DNA of 64,000 nt from Niabella aurantiaca DSM 17617 (GCF_000374125.1 NZ_KB893631.1:53003-117002); one strand, 5' to 3'; shown: positions 48,889 to 57,958, numbered from the stretch's first letter. Notes: generated from the sequence alone by a model not told the origin. A program made the numbers and translations.

Positions 48889-49683
48889 TTACTTATTAAT
48901 GTATTCGTATGTATGGGTCTCAGGATCACTCCCGGGCTTATCGTATGTAGCCTTGATAGGATAACCTTCTTCGTTGTATTCATAAGTAAAACTGCTTGTG
49001 CTTCCGATATCTTCATCCTTAATGGACAAAATATTATTTTCACGAGGTGTAAGCGTATGCAACTCATCAAACCCAATAGGGCTAAGAAATCCTGTTGGAT
49101 AAAAGGTGTATGGTGCTGTTTTTGTGTCGTATGTCAATACATGATGTAAAACCATTTGCCAGCTTTCATCTGTATTGTTAAATATATAGTACTTTAACTC
49201 CTTGGTGTTTTTGGTTCCGGGTATAAAAGCATATTCTATTTTGGAAGTATTAGCCCCTGCTTCATCTTTCATAATCAAGCTCATTCCCGATGTAGTATTT
49301 AAATAGGAAACAGAGAAAAGTAGTTCTCCGCTTTCAACAGTTTGGCTCATTTTGTCTATTGTGCCATCTGCATTATATGAATAAATGAATTTATAGCCCG
49401 GGCGTGACGGGTCGGTGTAATCTTGTTCGCAGGAGCTTAACTGGCCCTGGGTATTGTAGTAGAACAGATAGCTAAGGTAAAGGCCGGCAAAGTTATAGGT
49501 CGATTGCTTGGTCATACGTCCCTGCTCATCGTACTCAAATGTGGTATATGATTCTTCGCTTGTAATAATTTTGGAGAGATATACCTTCTTTTGGGGCAAG
49601 TCAGATGTTTGGTCTTTCTTACGACAAGAAGTGATGCTAACAATTAAAACAAGTAAAATAGTTGATGCTAATATCCTTTTCAT
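48889..49683 (-). CDS. YD-repeat-like/DUF4595-type lipoprotein (copy 2)
   Basis: This 264-residue lipoprotein has its lipobox at ITSCRKKD (Cys about 20). The mature part is made of short Tyr-rich strands: YTTFEYDEQGRMTKQSTYNFAG, YLFYYNTQGQLSSC, FIYSYNADGTIDKM and FTYEYNEEGYPIKATY, ending THTYEYINK. The pattern Y-x-Y-[DN]-x-x-G-[RQ]-[LMI] is that of YD/RHS-type repeats in small surface lipoproteins. It is a paralogue of the lipoprotein at 52648-53397 (same ending, YEYI.K). The function is unknown. Confidence 0.7.
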   Translation of the reverse strand: MKRILASTILLVLIVSITSCRKKDQTSDLPQKKVYLSKIITSEESYTTFEYDEQGRMTKQSTYNFAGLYLSYLFYYNTQGQLSSCEQDYTDPSRPGYKFIYSYNADGTIDKMSQTVESGELLFSVSYLNTTSGMSLIMKDEAGANTSKIEYAFIPGTKNTKELKYYIFNNTDESWQMVLHHVLTYDTKTAPYTFYPTGFLSPIGFDELHTLTPRENNILSIKDEDIGSTSSFTYEYNEEGYPIKATYDKPGSDPETHTYEYINK

Positions 49684-49727
49684 AATTATTTTCTTTAGAG
49701 GTGAAAAGTATTTTTGTAGGATTAAGT

Positions 49728-50231
49728 TTAATGCAAATTGCCACTTAATATTTTTATTATTTCTGTATGCAATAGTGCTGAATCTTTCGGATCGGAATGA
49801 TGTGCTTTCAGTGCCTCAATCTCTACTATGCTATTTTGAATTTGTTGTTTGTTTTCCATGAGTTCCTGCCGTCTTTGTTCATCAAATTCCGTTTTAGTTT
49901 TATTGCTTTCTAATTTGCATAATTTGTAATCTACCTCCAGTAAAACGACTTGTAATTGTACCATCGCGTCAGCATCGGATGCCGCATTATCTTTTACCAT
50001 TTTGTTGATATGTTCTTCATCTTTCTTTTTTTGTTCACTCTTTAACCGGTTCATTTCCTGGAAAACGTAGGCACAATTACCCGATAAGGTTTTGCTTGCT
50101 ATATCTTGCAGCGGTCTTGCTTGCGTGAGGTGGCCAGAAATTGAAGTCTCTTTTGTTTCCATCGATATATGGTTATTTCCGCAGGAGGCATCTAAGAATG
50201 CAATAAAGAGAACTATGGTAGCCGGTTTCAT
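49728..50231 (-). CDS. Small exported protein of unknown function, paralogous to C-terminus of the 415-aa protein
   Basis: The 167-residue protein starts at ATG 50231, where a hydrophobic start (MKPATIVLFIAFLDASCGN) with possible lipobox DASC appears; the frame open further upstream is antisense to the M23-like gene. The rest is charged and helical (NCAYVFQEMNRLKSEQKKKDEE, then LQVVLLEVDYKLCKLESNKTKTEFDEQRRQELMENKQQIQNSIVEIEALKAHH). Its pattern CAY[VL][FY]Q and the later KLCKLESNKTKTEFDEQRRQ match the end of the 415-residue protein encoded upstream, so both share one alpha-helical domain. Fifth to sixth gene of the operon. Confidence 0.6.
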   Translation of the reverse strand: MKPATIVLFIAFLDASCGNNHISMETKETSISGHLTQARPLQDIASKTLSGNCAYVFQEMNRLKSEQKKKDEEHINKMVKDNAASDADAMVQLQVVLLEVDYKLCKLESNKTKTEFDEQRRQELMENKQQIQNSIVEIEALKAHHSDPKDSALLHTEIIKILSGNLH

Positions 50232-50253
50232 GCGTGTATATTTTGAAAGATGG

Positions 50254-51369
50254 TTATTTATTAAAGCTGATTCTAGAGGATGAAAAGCTATATGGCTCAC
50301 AACTGCAATCGCAGTCCCGTTTTTCAAAACTGAGCGTAGCCGTATTTTCCATTTTTGCGAGTATGGAGATATCGGTCGTGCTGCCACCCCAAATGTTTTT
50401 GGGTTCGTAGCAATAAGTTTGCCCGTCGGGCGTAACGGTAGCAAAAGTTCTATTAATAAGCCCGGTAGCGAAACCGCCATCACTGACATCGGCAATACCG
50501 ATGCCATACACGCCACTTGCCATGCCTGGTACTGCGTTTCCAATAGAGATACGCAATTTATCAGGCTGTATATTGTCTTTTACAAAAGCAATATGTTGAT
50601 CTTCCAGATCTCTGGCTGCGCCTTGTTTATACCAATTGCCCTGTAGTGTACCGGCAATATCTAAATTATATGCTCCGCAAACAGGAGTCTCGGTTCTTCT
50701 GATATCTCCGTTTACGCTACCCGCTTTGGCTTCCATAGTGTTTTTTGCGGAAGCAGCAAAAAAATCGAGTGGACAAACAGGGGTTCCGTTTACCGATGCA
50801 CCCATATCTATATTATAACTTTGGGCGGTAGCACCTGCCGTGGCTATTATATCGCCTGCATCAACTTCTATAGATACAGGTTTTCTGCAATATTCTACCG
50901 TACTTCCGCCTGTGGAATAGGTTTCACAGACAGCATCGTTAAAACCATTTGCTTTTTCGAGAATGGAGATATGCAGCGTTGATAAATGCCCAAGAAATAA
51001 AACAGTACCTGAAGGATTTCCAAATTCGATACGGTAGTCACTAAAGCCTGTTGTTGTATTTCTAAACCGGGCAATTTGAAAAATATATATTGCACCGGGT
51101 GCATATACGTTTAGTTCTGTACCGGGATTGGCAAAATAAATATAGGTATGTTTGGTAGGAAACGTATGCCCCGGAGGATTTAAATTTCCCAACGGCACCA
51201 ATCCAGACACTTTTTCAAAATCAACCGGGGCAAGGGTCAGGCGGCCTTGGTTAATGTTTGTATTTACAGTTTTTTTATTTTCTTTTTTGCACGATGCAAT
51301 AATTAACAACAAACCCAAAAGGCATATAGCGATTAATTTATTTTTTAAAAAAAATATTCCTGTTTTCAT
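50254..51369 (-). CDS. M23-like (LysM-free) lipoprotein lacking catalytic residues
   Basis: This 371-residue lipoprotein has its lipobox at IIASCKKE (Cys about 27). The segment GHTFPTKHTYIYFANPG (about 67-83), V.APGAIYIFQIA, LGHLSTLHISIL and VDAGDIIATAGA follows the strand order of lysostaphin-like M23 peptidases. However, the usual H-x-x-x-D and H-x-H zinc motifs are replaced (KHTYIYF; SYNIDMGA), so I expect no peptidase activity. The second half has a CDCSCE cysteine pair at the C terminus. It is the fifth gene in the operon, 26 bp after the 415-aa gene. Binding of peptidoglycan or peptide may remain. Fold assignment is an inference. Confidence 0.55.
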   Translation of the reverse strand: MKTGIFFLKNKLIAICLLGLLLIIASCKKENKKTVNTNINQGRLTLAPVDFEKVSGLVPLGNLNPPGHTFPTKHTYIYFANPGTELNVYAPGAIYIFQIARFRNTTTGFSDYRIEFGNPSGTVLFLGHLSTLHISILEKANGFNDAVCETYSTGGSTVEYCRKPVSIEVDAGDIIATAGATAQSYNIDMGASVNGTPVCPLDFFAASAKNTMEAKAGSVNGDIRRTETPVCGAYNLDIAGTLQGNWYKQGAARDLEDQHIAFVKDNIQPDKLRISIGNAVPGMASGVYGIGIADVSDGGFATGLINRTFATVTPDGQTYCYEPKNIWGGSTTDISILAKMENTATLSFEKRDCDCSCEPYSFSSSRISFNK

Positions 51370-51395
51370 CGTACTGAGTTTTTGGGCGCCGAGGC

Positions 51396-52643
51396 TTACT
51401 TTCGGTCGCAGTCGAGTTCTCTGGCTGCTTTTTGATATGCTGTTAGTACTTTCCTTTTTTCTATGAGTGCCTTTGCTTTATCATTGGGGTATCGCCTTGT
51501 TATGGCCATCATTTCTCTTTTTGCCTTTTGTATCTCTGTTTTAGTTTTATTGGCGCATTCAATAGTTTTTGACTGTCTTTGCGCCTCATCTTCTGTGGTT
51601 ATTTTACTGTTTTCCGAATTGCAAATCCTAATATCTGCTTCTATTTCTGCACCTTTCAAACTGTATTCAGGGTCTTGAAAATCTATTAATGCGCCCAATC
51701 CGGAATTATTTATATCGTTGATCAAATTTCCCTGATTCATCCTTGCCAGAGCCTGCTTTTGTCTTTCTAGTTCTTGCCTGTTCCATTCTTTCTTTGCCTG
51801 ATACAAGTATGCACAGGGTCCCGAATATGTTTTGGCGTCCAGCTCGGCTATTTTTTTATCAATACCGGTAACAGCTTTTTCGTTCATCCTGTTTTCGACA
51901 GCTATAAAAGGGGTTTTGTCAAACTGCAGGTCTATATCCTCCCATTCGGTAGCTTTAAAACTTCCGGCATCAGACGACATTTCTACGATCATCCAAATGC
52001 CTTTATCTGTTTTTACATAGCCAATTCCGGCATAGCCCAGAAACCGTTTCAAAAGAAATTGTTGGGGTGTAGGGCCGCCGTATAAATATATTGTGGGTGC
52101 TGCGGAGGAACCGGAGGCTTTGTAAGGTGTAGCTTGGAGGTTTTGGGGTAAAACATTTTTGCTGCTTCCAGCCCGGTTTACAGAGGTTCTTTCAAAAACC
52201 AGGTTCGTACTATAGGCAACCATTTCGGTATTCATCGTAGCAACATAGTGCAGCAATTCACCCTTTTTTTCCCGGTTGTAGTAGGTATAGTATAGGCCTG
52301 CAGGAGTATAATAGGAGAGCCTGAATTTTTTATCGTTTATATTGAACGATCCATCGCCCAATTTGCCTGCTCTACCGGTACGGGTGGCAATACTTCCGTT
52401 CCGTGTATTGATATATAAATAAGTTTCACTTTCTCTACCTGAAGCGGTATTTGAAATCTTGATGCGTTTATCGAATCGCAATATGGTACTCGATTCATGG
52501 GCACTTCTTCGTGCTGATCCGGGTATCAGAAACGGTACATTGATTAATGTTGCTAACTCAGGGGAAATACGGGCAGGTGGTTGTGCCTGCGTTTCAAATG
52601 AGAGAAGTATGCAAACTGATATTATTGAAACAAACTGCTTCAT
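51396..52643 (-). CDS. Secreted protein of unknown function with C-terminal helical domain
   Basis: This 415-residue protein has a signal peptide (about 1-20, FETQAQ). I do not recognise the N-terminal 250 residues; they are beta-rich with SETYLYINTRNGSIATRTGRAG and ELLHYVATMNTEMVAYSTNLVFE. From about residue 275 it is helical and charged (GPCAYLYQAKKEWNRQELERQKQALARMNQG, then EADIRICNSENSKITTEDEAQRQSKTIECANKTKTEIQKAKREM), matching the 167-residue protein of the operon. It starts 4 bp after the previous stop, which suggests translational coupling with the YD-like lipoprotein. Confidence 0.6.
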   Translation of the reverse strand: MKQFVSIISVCILLSFETQAQPPARISPELATLINVPFLIPGSARRSAHESSTILRFDKRIKISNTASGRESETYLYINTRNGSIATRTGRAGKLGDGSFNINDKKFRLSYYTPAGLYYTYYNREKKGELLHYVATMNTEMVAYSTNLVFERTSVNRAGSSKNVLPQNLQATPYKASGSSAAPTIYLYGGPTPQQFLLKRFLGYAGIGYVKTDKGIWMIVEMSSDAGSFKATEWEDIDLQFDKTPFIAVENRMNEKAVTGIDKKIAELDAKTYSGPCAYLYQAKKEWNRQELERQKQALARMNQGNLINDINNSGLGALIDFQDPEYSLKGAEIEADIRICNSENSKITTEDEAQRQSKTIECANKTKTEIQKAKREMMAITRRYPNDKAKALIEKRKVLTAYQKAARELDCDRK

Positions 52644-52647
52644 CTGT

Positions 52648-53397
52648 TTATTTTTTTATATACTCATAGGTGTAAATAACGCCTGCGCTGGTAGTCCGTT
52701 TGGTGGGGTAACCATCGCTGTTGTACTCGTACGTATATGTATTTGTAGATGGGGAATGCCCCGGATTTTTTACGGTAACTTTTTGATAATTATTTACTGA
52801 TCTTGCATATGCAGTTTTGGGAAGCGATTCGGAGGCTACATGGTTGTCATCAAAATCAGCATTTTCGGTTGTTGCCTGTAATTCCCCTTCGATAGAATAG
52901 GAAAGTTGCCGGATGATATTGCCTTTTGCATTTAAATAAAATTCAGTAACCAATTTCCGTTCCCCACCACTTAGTGTAAGGTAGGAGCTTACTTTACCTG
53001 GCGTACTATAATCTGCTTCCGTTTTGGACTCCATTGTTGCTATACCATCGCCTAAACGGTAGACTTCTATTTTTGTCAGCTGCCCGTTGGTATTATAAAA
53101 ATAACTGTATTTATAATCCACAGCGCTACCCGGATAATCATACAGAAAATCCTCCAATGTACCTGAACTATTATAAGTATAATTACCAGTATAATTTAAC
53201 GCGGGGTTATCGTTACTATAGCTCATTTGAGTTGCCCTGTTTTGCTCATCATAGCTATAGGTGCTGACAGAGGTTGCGGTTGTGAACTTTGTAAGTAATG
53301 TTTGTGGAACGGATGGTTGCGTTTTGTCTTTTTTGCATCCAGCGGCAAGCAGTATAAATACTGTAACCAGTATAGGAAATTTTGGATTTGCTTTCAT
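52648..53397 (-). CDS. YD-repeat-like/DUF4595-type lipoprotein (copy 1)
   Basis: This 249-residue lipoprotein begins at ATG 53397 (MKANPKFPILVTVFILLAAGCKKD, lipobox AAGC); upstream codons up to 53439 lack a good signal start. The mature part has Tyr-rich strands like the second copy: STYSYDEQNRATQMSY, YTYNSSGTLEDFLYDY, YSYFYNTNGQLTKIEVYRL and YTYEYNSDGYPTKRTTS, ending YEYIKK. The two copies are the same length class and probably arose by duplication. It is the third gene of the operon, 70 bp after the response regulator. Confidence 0.7.
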   Translation of the reverse strand: MKANPKFPILVTVFILLAAGCKKDKTQPSVPQTLLTKFTTATSVSTYSYDEQNRATQMSYSNDNPALNYTGNYTYNSSGTLEDFLYDYPGSAVDYKYSYFYNTNGQLTKIEVYRLGDGIATMESKTEADYSTPGKVSSYLTLSGGERKLVTEFYLNAKGNIIRQLSYSIEGELQATTENADFDDNHVASESLPKTAYARSVNNYQKVTVKNPGHSPSTNTYTYEYNSDGYPTKRTTSAGVIYTYEYIKK

Positions 53398-53467
53398 AAT
53401 GAAAAGTTTTGTACACCAAAGGTCTTTTTCATTATGCACCCAAACAATTACACATTTGGGTAGTATG

Positions 53468-54109
53468 CTACTCTACCTTCACAATTTTATGTATCAACGC
53501 CTTGGCTACGGCTTCGGTAGAGCAGTTTACGTGCAGCTTATGATAAATATTTTGCAAGTGCTTTTTTACAGTATCAATGGTTACATCGCACTCCGCCGCT
53601 ATCATTTTGTAAGAATGGCCTTTTACCAGCCATTCCAATATTTCCTGCTCCCTGCCTGTTAAGTGAAAATCGTTTTTCAGTTTTTTACTTTCTCTGAAAA
53701 AAGTAAAAACCCGTTTGGCAATAAAAGGGCTCATTGCAGCACCGCCTTCCATTAATTCCTCTAAGGATTGTATCAGCTTGAGCGGTGCAGTGTTTTTAAG
53801 CAAATAGCCATCGGCTCCTGCGCAGATACTGTCAAAAATCCTGCTGTCGTCATCAAAAACCGTGTGCATCACTATTTTGGTATCCGGCAAGAATATTTTT
53901 GCTTTTTCTACTCCTTTGATGCCGCCAATACCGGGCATATCAATGTCCATAATAACAATATCAGGAAAATATTTTTCCAAATCATCTTCTACATCATCGC
54001 AATGCTGAAAGCCGGCTTTTACCTTAAACCTTGGGCTATTGTTCAGCAACAGCGTGAGCGATTGGCAAAGTTTTATATTATCGTCATAAATGACCACCGA
54101 GTAATGCAT
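53468..54109 (-). CDS. LuxR/NarL-type response regulator
   Basis: This 213-residue cytoplasmic protein has an N-terminal receiver domain with the phosphoacceptor Asp in DIVIMDIDMPG (about residue 55) and a late Lys in GYLLKNTAP. The C-terminal helix-turn-helix is LTGREQEILEWLVKGHSYKMIAAECDVTIDTVKKHLQNIYHKLHV. It lies 43 bp downstream of the histidine kinase gene in the same operon. The kinase and regulator form a two-component pair; the genes downstream are the likely targets. Confidence 0.93.
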   Translation of the reverse strand: MHYSVVIYDDNIKLCQSLTLLLNNSPRFKVKAGFQHCDDVEDDLEKYFPDIVIMDIDMPGIGGIKGVEKAKIFLPDTKIVMHTVFDDDSRIFDSICAGADGYLLKNTAPLKLIQSLEELMEGGAAMSPFIAKRVFTFFRESKKLKNDFHLTGREQEILEWLVKGHSYKMIAAECDVTIDTVKKHLQNIYHKLHVNCSTEAVAKALIHKIVKVE

Positions 54110-54152
54110 TTTACAAAATTAGTTTGTGGCAGGTAAACAAAATATTACCCAT

Positions 54153-56234
54153 TCAGGTAACAGGAAATTGCAACAAAACATCTGTGCCCTTTCCTTCTAT
54201 TGATTTTATAGATAACTTTCCCGATAATGATGCTGCCCTTTTTTGCATATTGCCGAGGCCATTGCCCTGCTTTTTGTTTCCGGCATCAAAGCCTGCGCCG
54301 TTGTCTTTTATATGCAGGAACAATTCATTATTTTTGATAAACAGGTCAATCCCGGCCTGTGTGGCACCGGAATGTTTTACAAGATTATTCACAGCTTCTT
54401 TGTAAAACAAATAAAAATTGCGCCGCTTGTCCATATCCAATTGCGTTTTGTTTACCTGTTCATCAAAACGGATATGGTACTGAATGGATTTTCCATCGAG
54501 CATATCGGCGGCATAGCGTTTCATTCTTACTAACAGTTGCGCCAAATCATCGTATTGCGGGTTTATACTCCATACAATATCGCTGATACTTTCACTTACC
54601 TGTTGTATGTCTTCAATGGATTTTTCAAGATAACCGTCTGCAATGGTTGCATTGGCAATATTGTTCCTGGCTAATTGGTTCAGGATATTGATATTGCTGA
54701 GCGTTGCGCCGATATCGTCGTGAAGGTTTTCGCTTATGTTGTTGCGCATTTTTATGATGGAAGCCTGTTGTTCTAATTTCTTTTTTAGTTTATAGCGGTT
54801 AAAACCAGCCCAGGCCAGCAATATAAGCAGCGCCGTTAGCCCTAGGAGCAAGTTACGTATAAGGGACTGCCCTTTAATTTGTTTTTCCCGTATAATTTTT
54901 TCTTTTTCGGCGAGCAGCAACTTTTGCCCGTTATTGTCTGCTACGAGCTTTTGTTTTTCCAATTCTTCGTGCTGCCGCAACAGGTTTTCTTCCTGCAATT
55001 CTTTGGTTTTGGAAAGCAAATCAATTTCATTTTGTTTGCGTTCGGCTTCGGCCGTGTTACCCGCTATCAGGGCTTGTTGTTTTTCTATTTCTAATTGTTT
55101 AATTTTTTGCTGCACCTGCAATTTATTTATTTCAAAATCTTTTTTCTCTAAATCAAACGCTGCCTGCAACTGTGCTATCCGTGTGTTGGTTTCGCTGTTG
55201 CTGATGCTGTCTCGCAGCGCAATAAATTTCTTATACTGTTCCAGTGCTTCTTTGTAATGGCGATGTTCTAAATAAAAATCAGATAGATAGTTGTGCCCGT
55301 TTCGCAATACGGTTTTATTCTCTATAGAAGAGGCTAACGCTATGGACTTATTAAAATAGTGATGGGCATTGGCCGTATCTCCGAGCTTATTGCTGTAAAA
55401 TGCCGCCGCAATGTACCGGTTGGCGGCTAGACCATAGTTTTTCAAGCTTTCCAATATCGCAATGGCTTTCAGTTCCATCTCCAGGGCTTCCTGCACTTTA
55501 TTTTCTTTGTTCAGCAATAATGCTTTCGTAAAATACATTTGCGCCATTCTTTCCTTATCGCCGCTTTTTTCAGCAGCAGTCATTCCCAGGCCGATGTATT
55601 TGCCGGCAAGTTCATCGGCGCCAGTCTGCGCATACATATTGGCAATATTGCCGTAAGAAAGAGAGAGGTTCCGTTGGTCGCCCTGCTTTTCTCTTATTCG
55701 TAAGGCATAGAAGGCGTACTCAAGGGCTCTGTCGTCTTTTTCTAATTCGAAGTAGGCGGTAGAAAGATTGCTCATGGATTGCGCCAGCCCATTGGGATCG
55801 TTGTGCCGCTCATAAATTTTTATGGCTTGTAAATAAGATTCTACCTGTTTATCCGCAGCGCCGGTTTCGCCATAAGAAAATCCCATATCATTATAGATCT
55901 GTGCGGTAGTTTCATTGTTTTGTTGTTTGTAATATACCTGTAATGCATTTTGATAAAAACGGTTGGCTTCTTTATAATTTTGAACAGAAGCTAAATATTT
56001 TGCATGAAGAAAATATGCCCTGCCCGAATATTCGGGTTGATTTATTTTACTTGCAGCGTTCAACGCAAACGAATCATAAAAAGCCATAAGATTGAAATTG
56101 CCTAAACTATGAAGCGAATCGGCTTTTCGAATTGCTTGCTCTGCATTATAAATCAGCTGATTTCCCGATTGAGCCAAGGAGGGCGCAGATGTTGAAAGAG
56201 AAAAAAGCAGCATGCAGAATTGTATTGGTTTCAT
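54153..56234 (-). CDS. TPR-containing sensor histidine kinase (HisKA_3 / NarX-type)
   Basis: This 693-residue protein has a signal peptide (about 1-20). Tetratricopeptide-type repeats follow (about 25-330; GNFNLMAFYDSFALNAASKI, QNETTAQIYNDMGFSYGETGAADKQVESYLQAIKIYE, NLSLSYGNIANMYAQTGADELAGKYI). Then come a coiled coil (about 340-455), one transmembrane helix (LLLGLTALLILLAWAGF, about 475) and the kinase part with HisKA_3 motif ENLHDDIGATLSNINIL (phosphoacceptor His) and HATPase_c (NNLVKHSGAT, DNGAGFD, GNGLGNM). The periplasmic TPR domain probably senses a protein or envelope signal. First gene of the operon; directly precedes its LuxR partner. Confidence 0.93.
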   Translation of the reverse strand: MKPIQFCMLLFSLSTSAPSLAQSGNQLIYNAEQAIRKADSLHSLGNFNLMAFYDSFALNAASKINQPEYSGRAYFLHAKYLASVQNYKEANRFYQNALQVYYKQQNNETTAQIYNDMGFSYGETGAADKQVESYLQAIKIYERHNDPNGLAQSMSNLSTAYFELEKDDRALEYAFYALRIREKQGDQRNLSLSYGNIANMYAQTGADELAGKYIGLGMTAAEKSGDKERMAQMYFTKALLLNKENKVQEALEMELKAIAILESLKNYGLAANRYIAAAFYSNKLGDTANAHHYFNKSIALASSIENKTVLRNGHNYLSDFYLEHRHYKEALEQYKKFIALRDSISNSETNTRIAQLQAAFDLEKKDFEINKLQVQQKIKQLEIEKQQALIAGNTAEAERKQNEIDLLSKTKELQEENLLRQHEELEKQKLVADNNGQKLLLAEKEKIIREKQIKGQSLIRNLLLGLTALLILLAWAGFNRYKLKKKLEQQASIIKMRNNISENLHDDIGATLSNINILNQLARNNIANATIADGYLEKSIEDIQQVSESISDIVWSINPQYDDLAQLLVRMKRYAADMLDGKSIQYHIRFDEQVNKTQLDMDKRRNFYLFYKEAVNNLVKHSGATQAGIDLFIKNNELFLHIKDNGAGFDAGNKKQGNGLGNMQKRAASLSGKLSIKSIEGKGTDVLLQFPVT

Positions 56235-56533
56235 CTGACAAAATTAAGTATTCGCCGACTATAATTTATTTGAAAGCAGACTCTTAATACTGAAAACGAA
56301 TTGATTTTGGCTGGGCAGAAGTCGGGCAACGGCGCAGCCCTCATGAGCACCATTAAAAAACAAACAATAAAACTTGCGAATAATCCGCTATATCTTTTGA
56401 GCTATGCTCGTAACCTTCGGCACAAGCTATCGCTTGTTTCTCGGTTGTCCCTCACAAAGGATGCCGCTGCTATCCTATGGACACATTAAATTTCTACGAG
56501 CTGCAGGTTGTGTTTGAAAGCCAATCCCTGTAA
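56235..56533. other. Intergenic region between histidine kinase and the IS110 remnant
   Basis: About 300 bp. No gene found. A short ORF at 56301-56489 has no known motif. Confidence 0.4.
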
Positions 56534-56905
56534 TTATTTAATAAGGGTATTGTAATATTTCCATGTATTAAGTGCCTGCGTTAGAGCAAAAAGATGCTCT
56601 TCGCGATAATGACCCTGTAAGGCTTTCAGGAAAAGCTCCGATTTCTTTTCTTTCAGTTGCAGTACGCATAAATCAAGCAATACCCGCGGTCGTCGTTCCC
56701 CGGTCACAATCGCTTCCTGCATCCGCAAGCCGCTGCTTCCGGTAATGTCGCTTATCACTTCGGTAAGACGGATGTTCATTTGGGTAAGTGCTTTTTGCAT
56801 CAAATGAACCTGTGTGGTCGTGGAGCGGATATGATCCTGCCGCAGTCGGAGATAGCTGCGTATTGAAATGAACAATGAAACGAAGGCCGATTGTCCGTTT
56901 TAAAG
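56534..56905 (-). pseudogene. IS110-family transposase remnant
   Basis: On the minus strand about 120 residues survive. IRSYLRLRQDHIRSTTTQVHLMQKALTQMNIRLTEVISDITGSSGLRMQEAIVTGERRPRVL matches the region just before and into the Transposase_20 domain of IS110 transposases. It continues YREEHLFALTQALNTWKYYNTLI and then hits a stop, with no continuation. The N-terminal DEDD catalytic part is absent, so both ends are lost. It lies near the right repeat of the two-component island and indicates an old transposition event. Confidence 0.7.
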
Positions 56906-57085
56906 CACTAAGTTACACTCGTGCCCCGTCCCTCATAAATTTACCACCGGCAGGTGGGTGGACTTCCCCCACGCACTCAAAATAAGTAAAGCCCCTACCC
57001 TTCGCCTCATGCCGGCTTTACCTATTTTTCGTAGAAAAAGCGGTACATAAAGGTTGCTCAACCGCAACCCTTACAGGCATCCATA

Positions 57086-57157
57086 ACTGCATTCGCTAGG
57101 GTTTACATTTAGAAACGATAGCTCTGTATTTCCATACGGAGCTGATTTATTTTTAGT
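57086..57157 (+). repeat. Right copy of the ~70-bp imperfect direct repeat
   Basis: Same orientation as the copy at 47071-47142, with the identical 20-bp core TATTTCCATACGGAGCTGAT at about 57126-57146. The region between the copies is the eight-gene minus-strand operon and the IS110 remnant. Confidence 0.65.
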
Positions 57158-57679
57158 AACGCGATATACACGACGTTCTGCTTGCAACCGACAGATCGAG
57201 TTGCAAATGATCTGTGTAAAAGAATATTTTTCGAAAACCGATTTTCACAAGTTTGTGAAAAATCAGTTTGTAAATTTTCCAAAATTTTACAACTCAATTT
57301 TTCACAAATCAGGGAAATGGCATTGCCGGCAGCCCGTCCGTCTATATTCAAAAAATCCGCCTGTCCGATATGGAAATATCCCCGTTGTCCAGCTGGTGGA
57401 AATTTCGACGGTCGCGGTGACGATCAGAAGGCTTGTAGCTGAAATGGTTTCCTATATGTGCTGTGTAAGTATTTTGTCGGCCGGCATCGCGGTTGTGCCT
57501 GCAGGTGCTATGCCGCGAGCCGGTCACGGCCTGCTGGAACCCCATTCGGAGGTATCAATCAAAGGGTGCTGCCTGCGGCACCTTTTCCCAGATAAATTTT
57601 ACGACACCACACCTACTTAACATAATGTTCAGAATGTCGATCCTTATAGGCAAACCCTCGCTTAGCAGGTCGTTATTGA
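57158..57679. other. Intergenic region right of the repeat
   Basis: AT-rich at 57220-57310 with overlapping TTTTCACAA / TTTGTGAAAA inverted-repeat units. No gene is supported; the ORFs at 57182-57620 lack any motif. Confidence 0.4.
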
Positions 57680-57958
57680 GCGCCGGAAGCTGGTGATCAG
57701 GATGGGTTTAAAGATGGATATAAGAGCCGACCTCTCTTTTTTCTGTCGGCCAAAGCGGGCATCAACATTATTCCAGACTGCAAAAAACTAAATTACCCCA
57801 CACTAAAAACGAGTCAATACTTTTTAATCGGGTATGATAGAGCGTTTTACGCCGTAAAAAACTTAAATTTGAAACCAATGTACAATACCAAAGGATCCCT
57901 GTCTGAAGCCAACGCAACCATTGATGCTCCCTGCTTCAGCATGTTGTTGATATTTTAA
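57680..57958 (+). other. Open reading frame of about 92 codons, possible gene remnant
   Basis: A plus-strand frame stays open to the stop near 57956 and reads KDGYKSRPLFFLSAKAGINI, IPDCKKLNYPTLKTSQYFLI, GYDRAFYAVKNLNLKPMYNT. It has no good upstream ATG and no recognised family. It could be the end of a decayed gene. Coding status is uncertain. Confidence 0.25.

Noticed and set aside
57220..57310. Repeated TTTTCACAA/TTTGTGAAAA units as a possible CRISPR or origin
   Set aside because: Units are irregular, overlapping and very AT-rich, without spacers of even length or DnaA boxes; no cas genes in the window.
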